Source: Acanthacorydalis orientalis | Taxonomy: Eukaryota; Arthropoda; Insecta; Megaloptera; Corydalidae | Length of the DNA stretch: 64,000 bases | NCBI GenBank assembly: GCA_034766995.1 | Contig: CM068313.1 | Coordinates: 33,391,496-33,455,495, forward strand | Direction of reading: 5' to 3' | In this document: positions 23,921-35,993 of the stretch, one piece after another | Numbering within the stretch: the stretch's first letter is position 1 | Layout of the letters: the number at the start of each line of letters is the position of its first letter | Program-made: the position numbers and the translations under genes | Notes under the pieces: model-generated | Told to the model about the DNA's origin: nothing | The model's database searches: none | The model's input: only the letters and a program-made list of their open reading frames with translations

Positions 23921-24206
23921 AATACTTTTCTCACTCCACAAACTATACCAACTTTTTCGATCAAAAATATTCAATAAATTATTATTGATTATTTTTAATT
24001 GGCACTTAAGCGCATTTTGATGACAACGCCATCATCTTATGAGCACCGAGTTATCGAAAAATCAGATTTTTCTGTAGTTTGGTTTTCTGAAGATGTTGGC
24101 GTTGCCATCGAAATACGAATAAGCAACAATCGAAAATAATCAATAAAAATTTATTAAATATTTTTGATTAAAAAATTTGTTATGGTTTGTGGGATAAAAA
24201 TATTTA
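23921..24206. mobile_element. Complete foldback (palindromic) element
   Basis: Two arms of about 115 bp are inverted copies around a short loop. The left arm runs CACTCCACAAACTATACC, TCAAAAATATTCAATAAATT, ATTGATTATTTTTAATTG, GACAACGCCATCATCTT. The right arm, reverse-complemented, gives CCCACAAACCATAAC, TCAAAAATATTTAATAAATT, ATTGATTATTTTCGATTG, GGCAACGCCAACATCTT. The arms agree at roughly 85% by eye. There is no coding capacity. It belongs with the partial copies at 23011 and 28050. Confidence 0.85.
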
Positions 24207-24209
24207 AAT

Positions 24210-25020
24210 TTATTTTTGTTAATTTTGAAACAAATTAGAAAGATCCTTAAATATAAACACTATTTCATGGCATATGTATGCACGTGTAAATTATTTGTAC
24301 ATATATAAAACATATATGATAATAATTATTATTTAATACAATAAATCTGAGACAATTTGAACGCATTGGCCAAATAAAAATAAATTCGTTCATTAATGTA
24401 GATATGAAAAAACGTAACCATGTATGTTAGTTTAAAACAAATTTATACACTTTTGGAATCCTCTATATACATATCTTACCCCATATGCTTAGATCAACGC
24501 CTTGAAAGGCACTCAAGTGTAGATTTGCACCTATATTGTAACGAAATACAGTTTGTAACGTTATAGTTAGAAAAGTGTATATTTCAGATTATTCCGTTCG
24601 TTGGTTTCCTTATTGGTTCATTTGATTTGAACAAATTGACGATAAATATAAATTGTCATTTGAAAATTATAAAGTAACCCCTCTTTGATATAGAGATATA
24701 ATTGATATTAATTTCGTTAACTGATCGTATTCTTCGGTATTTTATTTCAAAAAAATGTTCATAAAATCCATATTGTGTTAATCATGTAGTTCGTTATTTT
24801 TTTTATTAAAATGTATTTTCAAAAAAGGAAATATTAAACAATTTAAGTATGTATATAGCTCTATTTCTTTGTTTCAAGAATAAAATTAATCGCCGAAAAA
24901 AATAAAATGATTCAATAAAAATAGTCCAATTAGTTTTCATATTATTTTTTACTTTCAATATTTTTATTTTTTCTTCTCTTCTCCTTTGCTCTTTTTTTCA
25001 TATAAACTCAGACATATTCA
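24210..25020. other. Non-coding A+T-rich DNA
   Basis: No reading frame, repeat or motif that I can support. Confidence 0.5.
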
Positions 25021-25021
25021 C

Positions 25022-25022
<1 letters not shown>

Positions 25023-25085
<63 letters not shown>
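25023..25085. repeat. (AT)n microsatellite
   Basis: About 31 AT units. Confidence 0.95.
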
Positions 25086-25090
<5 letters not shown>

Positions 25091-25485
25091 TACATGTAAT
25101 TTAAAAAAACTATCTAAATTACTTAACGATTAATTAGTCACTTATATATAATTAAAAAATTCACACTGTAATTGCATCATTAATTTCATGTAACGTGTAT
25201 GCACTACGTTCATTATTTTATATGCACTTAATATTACATATACATCATTCACATCAATTTCAAAAGAATATCAAATAAAGTAGAAACTCGCAGTACAAAT
25301 ATTTACATTTCTAGTAATTGCTTGCTATTAACTGGCCATCAACCCTTTTGTATAAGTGCCATTAAGGGTAACTTATAATTGAATATATTTATCAGGGGAT
25401 GAAAAATAACGCTCACAGTGATGCTATCTGGCTTTGGTAAAATATTTCAAACTTTAAAATTGAAGGTCGTTGGATGTATAAATGC

Positions 25486-25488
<3 letters not shown>

Positions 25489-25524
<36 letters not shown>
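25489..25524. repeat. (AT)n microsatellite
   Basis: About 18 AT units, 225 bp before the mariner at 25749. Confidence 0.95.
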
Positions 25525-25526
<2 letters not shown>

Positions 25527-25748
25527 TAGTTATGGTATTTAATTAATGATTTTACATTAAATTTATGTAATAAAGGAACTCTCTGCCTTTTTATAATTTC
25601 ATTCATAAATCTTTAATATCTTACACTGCAATCTAATGTTCCTAATTATGAAAAATTAAATACAACTTAATTTTTCATTAAATCAATACTGTTTTGTACG
25701 CTGATAGTACAATTTTCCTCCTTTATAATTTTTAGATATCTTGAAATA

Positions 25749-26700
25749 TTAGGTTGGTGAAAAAATAATTGCGGATTTTACGTATCAAGTATAAAGACAC
25801 ATATCTTAGTTAAAAATTATATTTATTAATCAGAACAAAGACCATTGACCTGCGAACATTTCTCCCAACGGAAAACAAGTTTGTTCATTCCTACAAGATA
25901 GAATTCTGGAGTCCTGGAATTAACGAATTGTTCGAAAGTAGCTTTGAACTGATGCTTGATCTTTGAAACACTTCTCTCGTAGGAAATTACTTAAATGTTT
26001 AAGAAGATGATAATCTGTCGGAGATAGGTTCGGAGAATAAGATGGGTGAGGTAATGTTTCATAACTCAGTTCATTTAATTTTTTTAAAGTCATTTATGAG
26101 ACGTGTGGTCGGGCGTTGTAATGAAGAAGGATTGGTTCTCTTCGAGTGATTAATGCTGGCCGTAAACAAAGCAACTTCATATGCATTTTTTTCAATTCCC
26201 TGATAATATTTTTCTGCTGTTATTGTATCACCAGGATTTAAGAAGTAGTAGTGAATGATGCCACTTGTCGATCATTAAACAATGACCATAATATTTTGTT
26301 CATGAAACTTCGGTTTAGGAAACTGTTGTGGTGCTTTTCTTCAATCTAGCCACTGTGATTAACGTTTCCGTTCGTTGTAGAAGATCCACTTTTCATAGCA
26401 CGTGACAATGCAATCAAGAAAGAGATCATTTTTGTTACTCAAAAGAAGCGCAGAGCAGTCTACGTATCGTCGAATTACTTGATGTCCGTTTAGTTCACAC
26501 ACCATCTATTTATCCAGCCTTTTTGTTTTTTCCGATTAGACTCAAATGTCGAAAAACTGTTGAATGATCAACAATGAGTTCTTCTATCACCTCTCGAATT
26601 GTTTTACGTGGGTCCGCTTTAATAATTGTTCTCAAATCATTATTGTCTATAGATGAAGGACGTCCATGACCCTCTTCATCATGAAAGTGTATACTGTGAT
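25749..26700 (-). mobile_element. Truncated mariner with dead transposase
   Basis: The left end TTAGGTTGGTGAAAAAATAA, then TTGCGG, is a mariner terminal repeat preceded by TA. Reading the minus strand from about 26680 gives mariner transposase pieces: GHGRPSSIDNNDLRTI, DHSTVFRHLSLIGKNKKA, HYNARPHVS (second catalytic aspartate replaced by Y-N context), and SYSPNLSPTDYHLLKHL, which corresponds to the YSPDLAPSDYH signature. Many stops and frameshifts intervene. The transposase N-terminus and the second terminal repeat are absent, so the element is truncated at about 26700. Confidence 0.85.
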
Positions 26701-26936
26701 ATTAATAATTCTAAAAATATCTAATAAATGCAATATTTCTTATATTTTATAGCAGGCTAGTGAAACTTTTAATGCCGATTTTGTCTTTTTTTAATTATGT
26801 GTTTTAGAAAACCTTTATTCTTGATAAGTAAATATCTAAAGTAAATAATTATTACCTATTTATTTACAAATGAAATTTATTTCAATAGCTTTTTAAAATT
26901 ATTTAAAAAATGTAGTTAATACATACACACACTCAG

Positions 26937-26937
<1 letters not shown>

Positions 26938-27004
<67 letters not shown>

Positions 27005-27019
27005 GTATATATATATATT

Positions 27020-27070
<51 letters not shown>
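26938..27070. repeat. Compound (AT)n/(GT)n array
   Basis: Alternating AT runs, a GT run and repeated TATATATGTATA units over 130 bp. Confidence 0.95.
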
Positions 27071-27074
<4 letters not shown>

Positions 27075-27529
27075 TTGTGCTAAAAATGAAGCTTTCGATA
27101 TAAACTGATAATAATTATGTAATTAATGTCATATAATGATTAATACGATCATGAATATTCTTGAAATTGTAGACTATTGATTAAAATATCAACTTTATAA
27201 GTAGCAAGTTTAATTTCAATAATGTCTTAAAGTACATAATAATGTACATCAGTAATTATTAACAACAGAATGAAGTGCAGGAAGGTTGAAAGTAACTACG
27301 AACTATGGGGTAGCTTTCCACTTGGGAATTCTATTTAAAACTTTCACATAATTTGTTATATTAATATAATCCTTGAACAGACAACGTTTAAATTGTATTT
27401 ATTTTTTTTAAAAAGAACCAGTGTTGTTATTAAAAATATATTATTGAATATTGTTATTAAAATATCTAGATTACATGAATACTGATATTTGATAATAATT
27501 ATACGCGAACATAGGATAAATTACTTCAG

Positions 27530-27766
27530 TTGGCAGGGAGTTCCTTAGATATAAAACTATTACATTTCGCATATTATTTGCTTAATCTCTTTTTGAAAGC
27601 TGGTATACAAAAAGGCGATGAACTCCGAATACAAAATATAGAAACGAAAAGAATAGATATAAGGAATTATGTATACAGTAATAAGAATAAAAAGTTTAAA
27701 CTGGGAGGAAATATTGTAAGACAATTGATGACTAAGGATTTATTGACTGGGAGTGAAGAAATATAA
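27530..27766 (+). CDS. Weak candidate terminal exon
   Basis: An open frame begins right after an acceptor-like CTTCAG (27523-27528) and ends in TAA, with mixed codons: LDIKLLHFAYYLLNLFLKAG, then a basic region ending RQLMTKDLLTGSEE. No upstream exon is found apart from a tiny ATG frame near 27273. I do not recognise it, and it could be chance. Confidence 0.15.
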   Translation: MAGSSLDIKLLHFAYYLLNLFLKAGIQKGDELRIQNIETKRIDIRNYVYSNKNKKFKLGGNIVRQLMTKDLLTGSEEI

Positions 27767-28049
27767 ATATATTAATTTATAAACAAAAATGTCATAAATG
27801 ATAAAAAATACATCCTCGTTTACTTAAAAATAATTTAAAATTCGGAGATTCGCAAAATACTAGATACATTAAAAATATTTAAAATCGAAACGAAACTTTA
27901 TTTCCAGAGATAAACGTTTATTTTCTCATAAAAGATCATTTTAGAATAATAAAACAACTTTTTAAACAGTGTATGATTTTATATAACAACATAATTGTTA
28001 CCAAATATTTATTGACACTGGTTAAAAATTCTCTTTCAGAAATCAATTC

Positions 28050-28185
28050 TTTTTTCACTCCACAAACTGCACGAAAATTTTTCCGATCAAAAATATTCCA
28101 TAAATTATTATTGTAATCAAAATAATCAGTAATAATTTATTGAAATTTATTTTTGGCTGCAAAAAAGTTAGTGCGTGTGTTTTTT
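28050..28185. mobile_element. Collapsed copy of the foldback element
   Basis: The outer parts of both arms are present (CACTCCACAAACTGCACG, TCAAAAATATTCCATAAATT and, inverted, AATAATTTATTGAAATTTAT). The inner arm halves and loop are missing, so the arms almost abut at about 28113. It looks like an internal deletion derivative of the element at 23921. Confidence 0.7.
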
Positions 28186-28876
28186 ATGTACTAATAACAA
28201 AAAATGTTTGTTTATTTTGTAATGAATTGAAAATTATTTAGTAATTAACTGTATATTTGAGAATACATTTAGGCATTGTGTATACAAAATGTTAATAAAT
28301 TACAATTATTATATAACAATAATTGTAATAAACTTTTAAGTTTTCTTATAATGAGAGAAAGAAATATACGTATACATATTAATTATGCTGATTTATTTGA
28401 AAAAATTAAATATATAATTAATTCTATATTTGAAAATTATGAACATAATTGATTCTATATTTTTAATAAAAAAAAACACTGATATTAATTACACTCAATT
28501 TGATGTTAAGTAAAATATGATGAATTTTATATTGAATTTGTAATTTCATATCAAATCTGCTTATCCATAAATAATTAAAAAATATTTAATTCGTAAGTTA
28601 GTTTGCAAATAACTTTCATTAATGTGTGAAATATGTATGACCTAAATAAAATGATACGTATATAAGTGAAAAACTAATTACAAGCGTGCTCCTATAGAAA
28701 TGTAATTTTTTTTCGTACTTTGCATATATACAAGGTGTGTTAAAATTTTTCTAAATACACTGAACCGCATTATTATAACACTTCAGTAAGATTAAACTTT
28801 TCATGCATATAATTAAGTTATTAAATACGAATAAGAAAGCTATAAAGTATATTAATTTTAAAATTTTAATGTATAT

Positions 28877-28917
28877 AAATATATATATATATATATATAT
28901 ACATACATACATACATA
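28877..28917. repeat. (AT)n/(CATA)n microsatellite
   Basis: AT run followed by four ACAT units. Confidence 0.85.
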
Positions 28918-29051
28918 TCTGTACTAATTTTATAATAAAACATATTTTAAAAGAAATGTTATATTTCAAGTCTAATAAAGAAGACAGGAGAGTCAAAATT
29001 AAACACTTAAGAATCTGATTAATGATCTAATAATAAATGGCAATGAATCTA

Positions 29052-30329
29052 TTAGGAGGTTACATTGAAAGCCCCTGTTTTTATAATAGTGTTTTGAGCA
29101 TTTATTTCAATAACAAAATGTATGAACACATTAATTAAAGTATTTTTTCTCGGAAGCTATAACATTTTCACACTTTTCTGGCAGAAGTTGGATTCCGCGA
29201 CAAGAGAATGGCATGTCTTTTGAGTCAATCCTTTTAGCAACCCAATTTTCAACTTCTCTGTAGTTATGGAAATGTGTACCTTCCAAACCGTGTTCATCGA
29301 TCGGAACAGATGGTAATCGCTTGGGGGTAGGTCCGAAGAATACACAGGATGCGGGAGAATCTTCCATTCGAGCTCCATCAGTATTTATTTCACGGCTAGA
29401 GCAACATGGGATCGAGAGTTGTCATGGAGAAGAATCACTTTTCTGCGATTTCATGCAATTGATGGTCGTTTTTGCATCAAATTATCATTCAAACACTCCA
29501 GTTGTCGATAATGTTCGGCGGTGATTATTTTCTTCGGTTTCAACAGCTCGCAATACACGACACTCTCCATATTCCAGCAAATAGAGACCATTGCTTTGGG
29601 ACTGTGGACGATTCGCTTTGGTGTCGATGTTGATGGTTGGCCAGGATCAACCCATGATTTCTTGCGTTTCGGGTTGTCGAAATAAATCAATTTTTCATCG
29701 ACGGTCACGATACGCCAGAAGAAACTCTTCTTTTCATGTCTTGCAAACAAAGAAATCGAAATTTGTAAACGATTAGCAATGGGCTTTCGGTTTATTCATG
29801 TGGCAGCCATCTACATTCTTTCTGGACGTTTCCCATGGCATGTCAACGTCGTGAAATGGTTAATTTATCGACTTCGAGCTATTGACCGAATTCTTGGAGT
29901 GTCTGAGCAGGGTTTTCTTCCGATAGAGCTTGCAGTTGTTCATCTTCGAACATTTTCGATTTACCTGGTCATTGTTCGTCGTGAACATCACAATCACCAC
30001 TTTTGAATCGCCGAAACCAATCTGTGCATACTGTTTCCGATGGAGCAGATTCGTCATAAGTTTTCGCAAGCAATCGATAAGTTTCAGCTGCACTTTTTTT
30101 CCAAAACAAAGTAGTGTAGAAGTACACGTCGGAAAAACAACTTACCGCGTACCATTTTAATTCGGTTGTAGAAAAGCACTTGTGTAAACAAAGGATGAAA
30201 GCTGCTGACTGAATTTTAGTGGGAAATGTTTACACTTCAAAATGGCATAAGAGACATCTGTCACTGCTCACAGCATACGCACCTAGAGCCATTTACACGT
30301 GAACAGAGGCTTTTAATACAACCTCCTAT
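29052..30329 (-). mobile_element. Near full-length but dead mariner transposon
   Basis: The ends are TTAGGAGGTTACATTGAAAG at 29052 and, inverted at 30329, a matching ATAGGAGGTTGTATTAAAAG. TA flanks both sides (29050-29051, 30330-30331). Length is 1278 bp, typical of mariners. The minus strand encodes a DD34D transposase from an ATG at 30155. Pieces include TVCTDWFRRFKSGDCDVHDE (helix-turn-helix region), VTVDEKLIYFDNPKRKKSW and WVDPGQPSTSTPKR (first catalytic Asp), HDNSRSHVA (second Asp), and PHPVYSSDLPPSDYHLF (YSPDLAPSDYH signature with third Asp). Several frameshifts and stops (for example after HDEQ and after HVALAVK) make it inactive. The C-terminal piece is open at 29131-29367. Confidence 0.92.
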
Positions 30330-31136
30330 TATATATATATATATATATGTATATAATGAACCAATGGAATTGTGCTGTTGTATTGTTTTGTAATTAAAAA
30401 AAAATAAGTCGTGGTATTATTTCTGAAAAGATGGATGCCAGCGTGTACATGCTCTTTTTTATTTTAATTACAAGTAAAATAAACAAGATATAGAGGTGTT
30501 CCAGCTAATAAGTAAAAAGAAATGTAAGTTATAGACTAAATAATTCTATTACTGTGTTGGTGGATGCATATTATACATTATTTCCGAATTAAAAATATAT
30601 TTAGTTATTACTAAGATTATATATGTATATTTACTCACACCCATATTTATATATATATATACATTACATTTTTGCATATGTGAATATTATGTAATTAAAA
30701 TATAATTATATCAGATTACATACATATATTGAGACATTTATTAACATATATATATATATATAAGAAACATTGAACATAAATTGGAACGGCGTCAAATGTT
30801 TTTGCATGAATCTGATTATTCTTGATGTTACGCTGATTATTACTCGATGGTGATTTTATTGCGTTCAATTTTTCATTTCATCCATAAATTCTATGCGGTT
30901 TAATGACAGTCGAGGTTACAATTACGTATTTTTTCAATGAAAATGGTTTTAAAGAGAGATTATCGTTTGTGTACGTATTGAACTTGAGTAAATAAATATG
31001 CACTAACGAATAATTGAAATATTATTATGAGTTCAAGGGTAAACAATTTTAATCTTACCAAGAAACATTTTCTTTTCTGTAGGACGCAATATTTTTTATA
31101 ATTGTTGATTATTACTTCCTTTTCATGAGCATAATA

Positions 31137-31184
31137 CATACACACACACATACACACACACACATATATATATATATATACACA
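31137..31184. repeat. (CA)n/(AT)n microsatellite
   Basis: CA runs around a short AT run. Confidence 0.9.
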
Positions 31185-31447
31185 CATTTATATTGCTGGT
31201 AATTTTTATCTATGAAAGTAATTTGACCACAGCAGGAGTCGATGTTTAATATTGTAAATTTTCTCAATTTATTGAAATTGTTGAAATATATATTACTGTG
31301 ATATGAAAGTTCATCATTCACAGCATCAATATGAAATTTTAATTTATTGCAAAATATATACTAGATTTACTAATTTAAAATGACTTAGAAATATTTTTTT
31401 GAATTAATCCAACTATAATATGAAAATGAACTATTTAATTTTTAATA

Positions 31448-32042
31448 TTAGGCAAGCAGAAAAATAATTGCGGTTTATGGCTTTCAAATTCGTATACATT
31501 TTTCTCAGCTAGCTGTTTTAAGTGGCCCAGAATTATTGGATGACTAACGTCTAATTTTTGTGCAAGCTCTCGAAGTGTTGTTCGTGATTCTGATTCATTT
31601 AACGCGTTCAGTTGGTTGGTTTGTTGGTTTCAGTTGTTGGTTTCAGTTGGTTATGAACTGAAGAAGGACGTCCGCGTCCTTCCTCATCATCAAGGTTCTC
31701 GTCCCCAGTACGAAATTTTTAGAACCACCATTGCACCGTACGTTTCTTAACAGTACTCACAGCAAAAGCATCGTTTAGTTTACGAACAGTTTCTACTACT
31801 TTACCATCCATTTTGAACTCATACAAAAAATTGCGTTTACTTGCTTCTCTTCAATCTTTAATTTATTAGCCAAATTTGAAGCAAGTTAATAATAAACCTA
31901 AGCTTGATGTTACCAAAATACATACGAAAAAATGCATTTGATGATATATATAATATGAACACAATGAAATTACACTTTCCTTGTAAAAATTAATGTTAGA
32001 ATTCAAAAAACAAAAACTGCAATTATTTCACTATCAATCTAA
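31448..32042 (-). mobile_element. Internally deleted mariner with TA duplication
   Basis: The left end is TTAGGCAAGCAGAAAAATAA, then TTGCGG. The right end, inverted, is TTAGATTGATAGTGAAATAA, then TTGCAG. TA is duplicated at 31446-31447 and 32043-32044. The 595-bp core keeps only the N-terminal, DNA-binding part of a mariner transposase on the minus strand (start region near 31815, then a GTRTLMMRKDADV-like segment) with stops. The catalytic region is deleted. A local duplication of TTGGTTTCAGTTG occurs near 31617-31655. Confidence 0.85.
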
Positions 32043-32231
32043 TACTATATTGTTGTAAAATATTGAATTTTCGTATAAATTATTGAAACACTTCGAATAC
32101 TTTGATAAAATTAGTATGTTTTTATTGAGTTATAAGTCTTTTTTTTAACTTTTTTTGCATAGAAATACAATCTATATTAATTCATTTTACTATTTGATCA
32201 TCATATGTATACAGTGGTTATATACATTTCG

Positions 32232-32335
32232 GCGTGGGCTATTTAATGTGATTAAATCCAATACCGTTTCCCTGAGAAGCGTCAGACACGTCACTGTCTC
32301 CATATTATGGACGATTTTTAAATTTTCGGACACGT
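32232..32335. repeat. Diverged dispersed repeat, copy B
   Basis: It shares ordered motifs with 20796-20900 (GTGGGCTATTTAA and GAGAAGCGTCA). Similarity is moderate and judged by eye. Confidence 0.35.
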
Positions 32336-32862
32336 TAATTTTCTTAGAGATATTTTATATGAATAGAAAACTGTGAACATACTTTTTTTTAAAGAAAATG
32401 TTCAATAGATGAATGAAATTACAATGAACAATAAGCGATTCTTGGAGTGATTAGTATATCAATTATAAAAGATTTTCAAATAATTAATTTTTTCACAATG
32501 TATCAAATATAAGGATTATATTTGTAATGAAATGTAGACAGTTTTAGAATAAACGATTCATAAGTTGTCTGATCTTTGTCTTACCGATTCATACATTACT
32601 TTCTTCTCGATATTTATTTATTTTGGTTTTATATTACCTTAATAAGTAATATAATTATGTTGGAAATGATAGTATATCACAAAATATTAATTTTTTTTTA
32701 GTTATAGAATTGGCGTTATGTATTTTATTACTTCGTTTTCAAGAAACAATTATAAACAGACTCTACGGTTTTCATCAAATGTTTATTTCGATTATACATA
32801 ATAATTGAATATAAAAACATATTTTCTTTTTGCTTGCAAATCAGTTAGTATTTAAAATAAGA

Positions 32863-32903
32863 TATATATATATATATATATGTATCTATGTGTGTGTGTG
32901 TGT
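32863..32903. repeat. (AT)n/(GT)n microsatellite
   Basis: Short AT run followed by GT units. Confidence 0.9.
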
Positions 32904-33620
32904 TTGTGAAGAGTGAAAAGTAAGCAATCGTCAGTGTCCATTTTGTTAATAAATATATTCCTGAAAGTTTAACATTTGCATTCCACCCTGCTAATAAATT
33001 TCGGATGCTGTAATATTAGTAATTAATGTACGCTAAATATTAATGTAACCTATCGTATATTGTAAAGAACATTGAATTTAACTCATGCTCATTCATTGTA
33101 ATTATTGATGTTTATTTTTTATTTTTTAAATGGCTCTTCTTCAAATCCTGTTGCCAGAACAATTTTTTAGATCGAACTTCTCTTGCGGCTTCATTAATAG
33201 TAAAATTGCCAAATGCTTTATTAATATTACAAGTTTCCACTGCTATATAGACGAATAGTAATTGGCACTTGAAATTAATATAAAGTTAGTCTGGATATAA
33301 TGTATTTTATTAGCTTCGTATTTTTTTAATTTATGATTAAACACCGACGGAAAGTTTAAAATTATATTTTATAAATTAAAATGAAACTCGTGTACATACT
33401 TTTTTCTATTACATAAAAAATCTCATATATATATATATATATAATTACATACATGTATGTATATATTTATATTCATTTCCATATGATCTGTATTATATAT
33501 ATCGTCAGAGCATTTAAAAATTAAGATTAAGATGGAAAAAATTATAAATAATAACGAAAAATATATTTTGGATTAAAATTAAAATGTCAATTTTATTCTC
33601 TGTTTCAAAACTTATTTCAA

Positions 33621-33651
33621 AAAACCGCATTACTTATGAGACGACACAATA
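33621..33651. mobile_element. Solo end of the 4-kb MITE family
   Basis: AACCGCATTACTTATGAGAC followed by GACACAAT is nearly the same as the right end of the element at 4009-4389. No partner end is seen nearby. Confidence 0.6.
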
Positions 33652-34055
33652 CATGTACTTAAGCCCGTGCTTAAGCATTTAAAATTTTATTATGGAAAAA
33701 TATACTATTGCTTGTCAATCTATTTAAAATTACTCTAAGATAACGAAACTCTCTATTATTATTAACATTGTTTTATATTTTATTTAGGATAAAATTTAAT
33801 TTTATGATTTGGTGGTTAAATATTAATAATATTCCATTTTAAATGCACAATTAATATCTTTGGCGTCTTAAAACAAATTTATTTTCAAAACCATTTCACT
33901 ACAGCATTCAATTATATTAATTAAGATAAACTACTGATTAATAAAGTTTTATGGTATTTTACATCTGATAAATTTTCAATTCATGAAGATTTTTATCGAT
34001 TTTTCTTAGTACAAAATATGGTATGAAGTGAAATTACCAAAGTATTTATAAAGAC

Positions 34056-34057
<2 letters not shown>

Positions 34058-34094
<37 letters not shown>
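34058..34094. repeat. (AT)n microsatellite
   Basis: About 18 AT units. Confidence 0.95.
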
Positions 34095-34095
<1 letters not shown>

Positions 34096-34388
34096 TATTT
34101 GCATTATACAAATATATTAAATAGAAACATTATCGTAAAAATATATTATCATTATAAAATAATACGAAAATAAAATTATAAAATATAAAAAGTGAGAAGT
34201 TCTAAGTGTATGTAACAATTTATAGGTACTTAAGTTAAAATAAATGAATCTAAAGCCATATTCTTCTAATTAGAAAAAAAAACAGCATCGTTCAAAATTG
34301 GTTAATAAAATATATAGAAGAATAATCTAATTATTAAAAAATACACTTGTTTTATATTCATAATAATGAACCAAATACTTTATATAAA

Positions 34389-35703
34389 CTAATATGGATT
34401 AACTAAGTAGTAAGGCGGAAGTCCTTCATATCCATTAAATCCAGTGTTGACTACATTTCTCGGTTCTTCATATAATCCAGGATTGTATCCAGGAGCTGTA
34501 CCAGTATAAAACTAGAAACGTATACAAGAATTGTAATTATAACGTAAATGAATGCGAATTGAATATAAAAGAGTAGTAGTATATAAATAAAATATATTTT
34601 GTGTTACTAAACATGGAAAAATTCAATCGACAAACATTTTGACTCAAAATCAATTAAACTGATAAAATCTAAATACATATGCACACATATATGCTCATAT
34701 ATATATATATATATATATATGTATAATGGGTAAATAATAGTCATTATGATCATGATAATTAATATTTACTAATTTACATAACCGAAAAATTCTATTCATT
34801 ATTTTTTTGAATTTTCAAGTTTCCTTAAAATATTATATGAGATGGTTGTGAATAAATTTATAAATATGCCAACAGCGAGGTTCAATCACACGTTTTCAAC
34901 AACCCGAATAACGTAATGTCATTGCCTCGTTACATTCGACCACTGGGTCGATGCGTACTCGCCAGTCTCATATATCATTCAGACATTATTAACTGCATAA
35001 CCTCCATATATTCTGGATGTTCGCCAAAAACCTATTGAAAATTTAAATGTTTAATTAACACAATAACAACATTATGTTATAGTGTACATTTGAAACTGTA
35101 ATAACATTGGGTATAAAATATATAACCTACTTTTATCTATTAGTTGTGCTGAGAATATTATATAATAAAACAGACAAAATTATTCGAAGAACTCGAGTTC
35201 TGTATTAAATTTCATCGGTTGATTTAAATTCTAGCTGTAATTTTTCTTCAGATTTATTGTACACATTATTTTATTTTCAGTTGAAGTATACACACAGTCA
35301 CATATATACTCACTCATACACATTCAGACTCATATACACTCACACATACACACACTCTATATATATACACGTTTGTATATAATATTCATCCAATACAGAA
35401 AAAATATATCGCATAAAATTGAAGCAAAATTGTTTATGGGCTAAAAATTATAACGTTAATATGTGTGACGGGTACAAAGAAATGTTCGTTATAAATAAAA
35501 TCACTATCTTAAAAATATTTATATACAATCTAAATAAAATATAACATGAAAGCATATAAAATTTCAATTTATTAAAATGCAAAACTTTTCGTGAAAAAAA
35601 CGAACTACATTTGAAATAAAAACTTAATTTGACTCGGTGTGGTAAATCTCGAAGCAGCGATTTACACAAAATAACCGATATATAACACATAACGAATTGC
35701 TTT

Positions 35704-35753
<50 letters not shown>

Positions 35754-35993
35754 TGTGCTATATATTTACCAAAAAGTTTAAAAAAAATATAAAAAAAGTC
35801 TAGAAATTTACATTTTAGATATATATATATTTACAATTTTTTTTTGTATAAAATGCGTCCATTCAACATTACTTCCTAAATATAAGATAATTTAAATAAT
35901 ACTTACTTGATTTCTTACAATTGGAAAACGAGCACCCAGAATACATTGAGTTATTAAATTAAAAATAAAATAAATTTTTAAAAGAATAAACAT
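34389..35993 (-). CDS. Small secreted peptide gene, 2-3 exons
   Basis: Exon 1 (35993-35907) starts at an ATG and encodes a clear signal peptide (MFILLKIYFIFNLITQCILG, then ARFPIVRNQ). It ends at a canonical GTAAGT donor in phase 0. The last exon (34511-34389) follows TTTCTAG, is in phase 0, and encodes 40 residues rich in Gly, Tyr, Pro and Asn (GTAPGYNPGLYEEPRNVV ... GLPPYYLVNPY) then TAG. Between them 35031-35002 (acceptor TTCAATAG) can add VFGEHPEYME through a weaker GTTATG donor. The peptide would be 69 or 79 residues. If that donor is skipped, the middle exon stops at TGA 34977-34975 and gives a different short tail (VMQLIMSE). No cysteine pairs remain after the signal. Family unknown; a neuropeptide, cuticle-like or gland peptide are possible. 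Confidence 0.6.
35711..35750. repeat. (AT)n microsatellite in intron of secreted-peptide gene
   Basis: About 20 AT units between the first and middle exons. Confidence 0.95.

Noticed and set aside
28735..28800. Possible transposon end (CAAGGTGTGTTAAAA) with an AACCGCATTA motif
   Set aside because: No matching inverted partner was found within several kilobases.
29321..30160. Several plus-strand ORFs of 60-76 codons
   Set aside because: Antisense to the mariner transposase at 29052-30329.
34870..34975. tRNA-like box B motif (GGTTCAATCAC) next to the secreted-peptide gene
   Set aside because: No box A at the right distance and no cloverleaf could be drawn.
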